Part shown: in pieces, positions 4,494 through 6,020 of the stretch
How positions within the stretch are numbered: the first letter of the stretch is position 1
Layout of the letters: each line of letters begins with the position of its first letter
NCBI GenBank assembly: GCA_030699625.1
Contig: JAUYLU010000052.1
Span: forward strand, 1-6,020
Direction: 5' to 3'
DNA from: a bacterium
GTDB taxonomy: Bacteria > Patescibacteriota > Minisyncoccia > Phycocordibacterales > VMEP01
DNA length: 6,020 nucleotides
Translations under genes and position numbers: made by a program
Notes under the pieces: generated by a model
What the model was told of the DNA's origin: nothing
Database searches by the model: none
Seen by the model: the letters and a program-made list of their open reading frames with translations, nothing else

Positions 4494-4961
4494 CTACGCC
4501 GCGCGCGCCGCTTCGGCGGAGAGGACCCTGATGACCCCGTCCCAGTCGGCTTTGAGCTTTTGTTGAAAGCTCCAATCGTAGCTGATGAGCGCGAGTGCCG
4601 GATGTTCCGCGAGATGGCTCACAATGGCGGGGATTGCCTCTTCGACGGGTATATCCACGAGAGCGGCATTGTACTTGAGGTGGATAATCGCGTTGCCGCT
4701 CACGGGGAAGGTGACGTCCGCGGTGTTCTCTTTCCCGAAGTCGACTGCCCGCATGATTTCGGGGACAGGTTTCCAGGCCGCAGGGTAGGGAACGCGGGAC
4801 CACCACGGCAACGTTCTCCCGACGGCGATGGGAAGCTCGCGATGGCCCATAGTGAACGTGCGTATTCCCTTGTGCTCGTTGATGGTGCCATACGAGCCGT
4901 GCGCCGTGCTTACCCGCAAATGGGGCGATTGGTTCGTTATTACGATACGAGGCTCGCTCAT
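4494..4961 (-). CDS. Hypothetical soluble protein, 155 aa
   Basis: I do not recognise a family. There is no signal peptide or membrane segment, so it is probably cytoplasmic. The composition is that of a folded mixed alpha/beta protein: strands around RIVITNQ (5-11) and ADVTFPV / AIIHLKY (81-97), then helices around VEEAIPAIVSHLAEH (106-120) and a C-terminal helix (139-155). Aromatic clusters stand at LPWWSRVPYPAAW (51-63) and at YDWSFQQ. The ATG at 4961 is fixed by AAGGAG (4968-4973) 6 nt upstream. The 195-residue frame overlapping it lacks these signals. It is transcribed as a single unit from the promoter at 4997-5025 and ends at the G/C hairpin. Confidence 0.8.
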   Translation of the reverse strand: MSEPRIVITNQSPHLRVSTAHGSYGTINEHKGIRTFTMGHRELPIAVGRTLPWWSRVPYPAAWKPVPEIMRAVDFGKENTADVTFPVSGNAIIHLKYNAALVDIPVEEAIPAIVSHLAEHPALALISYDWSFQQKLKADWDGVIRVLSAEAARAA

Positions 4962-4987
4962 CCGCCGCTCCTTGTGTAGTTGAACAA

Positions 4988-5025
4988 CCTGTCCCGACGC
5001 TACTCTTTAAAGATAAAGAAGTCAA
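4988..5025 (-). promoter_or_regulatory. Promoter of the 155-residue gene with conserved start box
   Basis: On the minus strand, TTGACT (5020-5025), a 17-bp spacer, TAGCGT (4997-5002), then C and GGGACAGG (4988-4995), which spans the predicted transcription start. The block AAGAGTAG..TCGGGACAGGTT is nearly identical to that at 5957-5979. The -10 is off consensus, so the conserved box may be part of what defines it. Confidence 0.7.
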
Positions 5026-5055
5026 ACAAAACCCCCTCCTTGTGAGGGGAGGGGG
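5023..5055 (-). terminator. Terminator of the 118-residue gene
   Basis: On the minus strand, CCCCTC-ACAAG-GAGGGG is followed by GTTTTGTTTG. A longer slipped stem is possible (GGAGGGGG at 5048-5055 with CCCCCTCC at 5032-5039). Its tail merges with the TTGACT of the next promoter. Confidence 0.9.
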
Positions 5056-5058
5056 GAC

Positions 5059-5415
5059 TCAAGCGGGAACGGGAGTGAGAGGCGGATTATTGTTGAGTTC
5101 GGCAAGGAGCTCGAAGATGGTAGTCCCCGCGCACTCCGGCTCATTTCTTACGGCCCAGTAGGCTCGCCAAATCAGCCGCTCGTCCATTCCTTGGATATTT
5201 TTAGTCGCTTCGGGATTGAGGGCGTTCAATATCCCCCTGATAACCGGCGCCGCCTTGTTTTCGAGCGCCTTATGCCACAGGGGGTCCTGGGACATCCTCT
5301 TGGAGGCGAATTTAAGCCCCACCCCCACGACCCTCTCAAGCGCGTCTTCGAGATGCACGGCTAGGTAGCTGCTGCTCTCGTTCTTGAATGCTTTAGCAAT
5401 CAGGTCATCTTCCAC
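5059..5415 (-). CDS. Hypothetical soluble helical protein, 118 aa
   Basis: No family recognised. The sequence is mostly alpha-helical, with stretches such as SYLAVHLEDALERVVGVGLKF (16-36), LWHKALENKAAPVIRGILNAL (46-66) and RLIWRAYWAVRNE (80-92), and a proline-rich end (NNNPPLTPVPA). It has no signal peptide or membrane segment. I chose GTG 5415 because GGAGGGG (5423-5429) lies 7 nt upstream. A longer reading from TTG 5436 would add 7 residues but has no Shine-Dalgarno and would place that GGAGGGG inside the gene. On the same strand an out-of-frame ATG (5431) opens an 8-codon ORF that ends at 5405, overlapping the start. It may be chance or a coupling leader. Confidence 0.75.
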   Translation of the reverse strand: MEDDLIAKAFKNESSSYLAVHLEDALERVVGVGLKFASKRMSQDPLWHKALENKAAPVIRGILNALNPEATKNIQGMDERLIWRAYWAVRNEPECAGTTIFELLAELNNNPPLTPVPA

Positions 5416-5437
5416 GGTTATTCCCCTCCATGACAAT

Positions 5438-5474
5438 CTGTTCCCACCCTACAGGAAGGCCGTTTTGAGCGCAA
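5438..5474 (-). promoter_or_regulatory. Promoter of the 118-residue gene with conserved start box
   Basis: On the minus strand, TTGCGC (5469-5474), a 17-bp spacer, TAGGGT (5446-5451), then GGGAACAG (5438-5445). The -35 keeps only TTG, but spacing and the TAGGGT..ACAGATTG box align base for base with the promoters at 4988-5025 and 5959-5996. Confidence 0.6.
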
Positions 5475-5503
5475 ACAAAAACCCCTCCTTTTGAGGGGAG
5501 GGG
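5473..5503 (-). terminator. Terminator of the 136-residue gene
   Basis: On the minus strand, CCCCTC-AAAAG-GAGGGG is followed by TTTTTGTTTG. A slipped 7-bp stem (CCCCTCC at 5482-5488 with GGAGGGG at 5497-5503) is also possible. It begins about 13 nt after the stop codon. Confidence 0.9.
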
Positions 5504-5515
5504 AATGTAGACGGC

Positions 5516-5926
5516 TTACCGGGACACTACGGGGGCAGGGCCTCGCCCATACGGGGGTAATTCCTCGTACGGCTGGCATGTGTGATAGCCGAGAGAGGTA
5601 AGGGCGTTTTCGGTGGCTTCTTTGTCGCGTTTTTTCAGCTCTTCCACCGTGGTTATCCAATAATGCGTTGTCCATCCCTCGAACTGGCGCCGCGCCTCCG
5701 TGGGGAATGAGCGGCTCTCGTCCAGGTATTCTTTTATTTTCCTCGCGAGGCTTCCGAGGTAGCGCCTGTACGCTTCGCGGGTAATCGTTTCTGCCCGCAT
5801 CTCGGGCTCTACTTCGAGGTCCGCGAGGTTGCGAACCCGCCGTGTGCTGAGTGCGATTATGGCGAGCATGCCTGCAAATACGCTGGAACTGATGATGAAC
5901 AGCAAGGAAGTTATTGCGATTTCCAT
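5516..5926 (-). CDS. Membrane-anchored hypothetical protein, 136 aa
   Basis: No family recognised. Residues 5-26 form one hydrophobic segment, followed by a basic stop-transfer stretch (STRRVRN, 27-33), so the rest is probably cytoplasmic. The remainder is charged and helical, including ITREAYRRYLGSLARKIKEYL (48-68) and VEELKKRDKEATENALTSLGY (94-114), which could form an amphipathic or coiled-coil helix pair. It ends in a proline/glycine tail (LPPYGRGPAPVVSR). ATG 5926 is preferred over the adjacent GTG 5929 because AAGGAG (5932-5937) then lies 5 nt upstream. It is first of the four visible minus-strand units. Confidence 0.78.
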   Translation of the reverse strand: MEIAITSLLFIISSSVFAGMLAIIALSTRRVRNLADLEVEPEMRAETITREAYRRYLGSLARKIKEYLDESRSFPTEARRQFEGWTTHYWITTVEELKKRDKEATENALTSLGYHTCQPYEELPPYGRGPAPVVSR

Positions 5927-5958
5927 CACTTCTCCTTGTTCAGGGGTTCATGGGCAAA

Positions 5959-5996
5959 CCTGTCCCGAACCTACTCTTTTCATGGCCGGAAGTCAA
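5959..5996 (-). promoter_or_regulatory. Promoter of the 136-residue gene with conserved start box
   Basis: On the minus strand, TTGACT (5991-5996), a 17-bp spacer, TAGGTT (5968-5973), then C and GGGACAGG (5959-5966). The -35 overlaps the tail of the terminator at the right edge. Confidence 0.7.
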
Positions 5997-6020
5997 ACAA
6001 AACCCCCTCCTTGTGAGGGG
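5995..6020 (-). terminator. Terminator of an unseen minus-strand gene (cut by window edge)
   Basis: On the minus strand, CCCCTC (6015-6020), loop ACAAG, GAGGGG (6004-6009), then GTTTTGTTT. It is the same hairpin family as the four other copies, and implies another minus-strand gene to the right. Confidence 0.85.

Noticed and set aside
4438..5025. 195-codon minus-strand frame overlapping the 155-residue gene
   Set aside because: Its start lies in the promoter of the 155-residue gene and its end in the terminator; Arg/His-rich shadow sequence.
5418..5675. 85-codon minus-strand frame crossing 5473-5503
   Set aside because: It reads through a strong terminator and the next promoter; no start signals.
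3870..6020. CRISPR array from the five regularly placed palindromes
   Set aside because: Spacing is about 450-585 bp with genes between the repeats, and each copy ends in a T-tract at a stop codon, so they are terminators.

Overview
The window looks like a chromosomal piece of a small-genome bacterium, most likely from the Candidate Phyla Radiation (Patescibacteria, Parcubacteria-like). This is an inference. It rests on a MurF that starts almost directly at its P-loop, very small single-gene transcription units, several short membrane or orphan proteins, a tRNA without encoded CCA, and AT-rich tandem ATACT repeats in an otherwise GC-rich sequence. TGA acts as a stop, so the standard bacterial code applies.

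Layout. Positions 1-2168 (+) hold the end of a class B penicillin-binding protein and a complete murF, overlapping by ATGA. Both belong to peptidoglycan synthesis and division. Positions 2169-3400 (+) hold three small genes: a membrane-anchored orphan, a DUF378-type protein, and a 46-residue membrane protein. Each is followed by its own intrinsic terminator. Positions 3357-3710 hold an ATACT tandem array, a tRNA-Glu(CTC) gene, an inverted copy of that tRNA's 3' end split by a hairpin, a perfect DnaA-box 9-mer, an orphan promoter and a terminator. Positions 3711-3922 contain no firm gene, only hairpins and a possible 22-codon membrane peptide. Positions 3923-5926 (-) hold four consecutive genes on the minus strand: an EamA-like half transporter and three proteins I do not recognise.

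The most distinctive signal is regulatory. Nearly every gene is a self-contained cassette. The terminator T-tract has the form TTTT(T)GTTT, and it usually runs straight into the -35 box (TTGAC-type) of the next promoter, so terminator and promoter share bases. Four promoters also share a box, TAGnGTnGGRACAGRTTG, spanning the -10 and the predicted start of transcription. The four minus-strand genes, and an unseen gene beyond the right edge, end in near-identical copies of one G/C hairpin. A second striking structure is the 28-nt inverted copy of the tRNA-Glu 3' end, interrupted by a perfect 9-bp hairpin.
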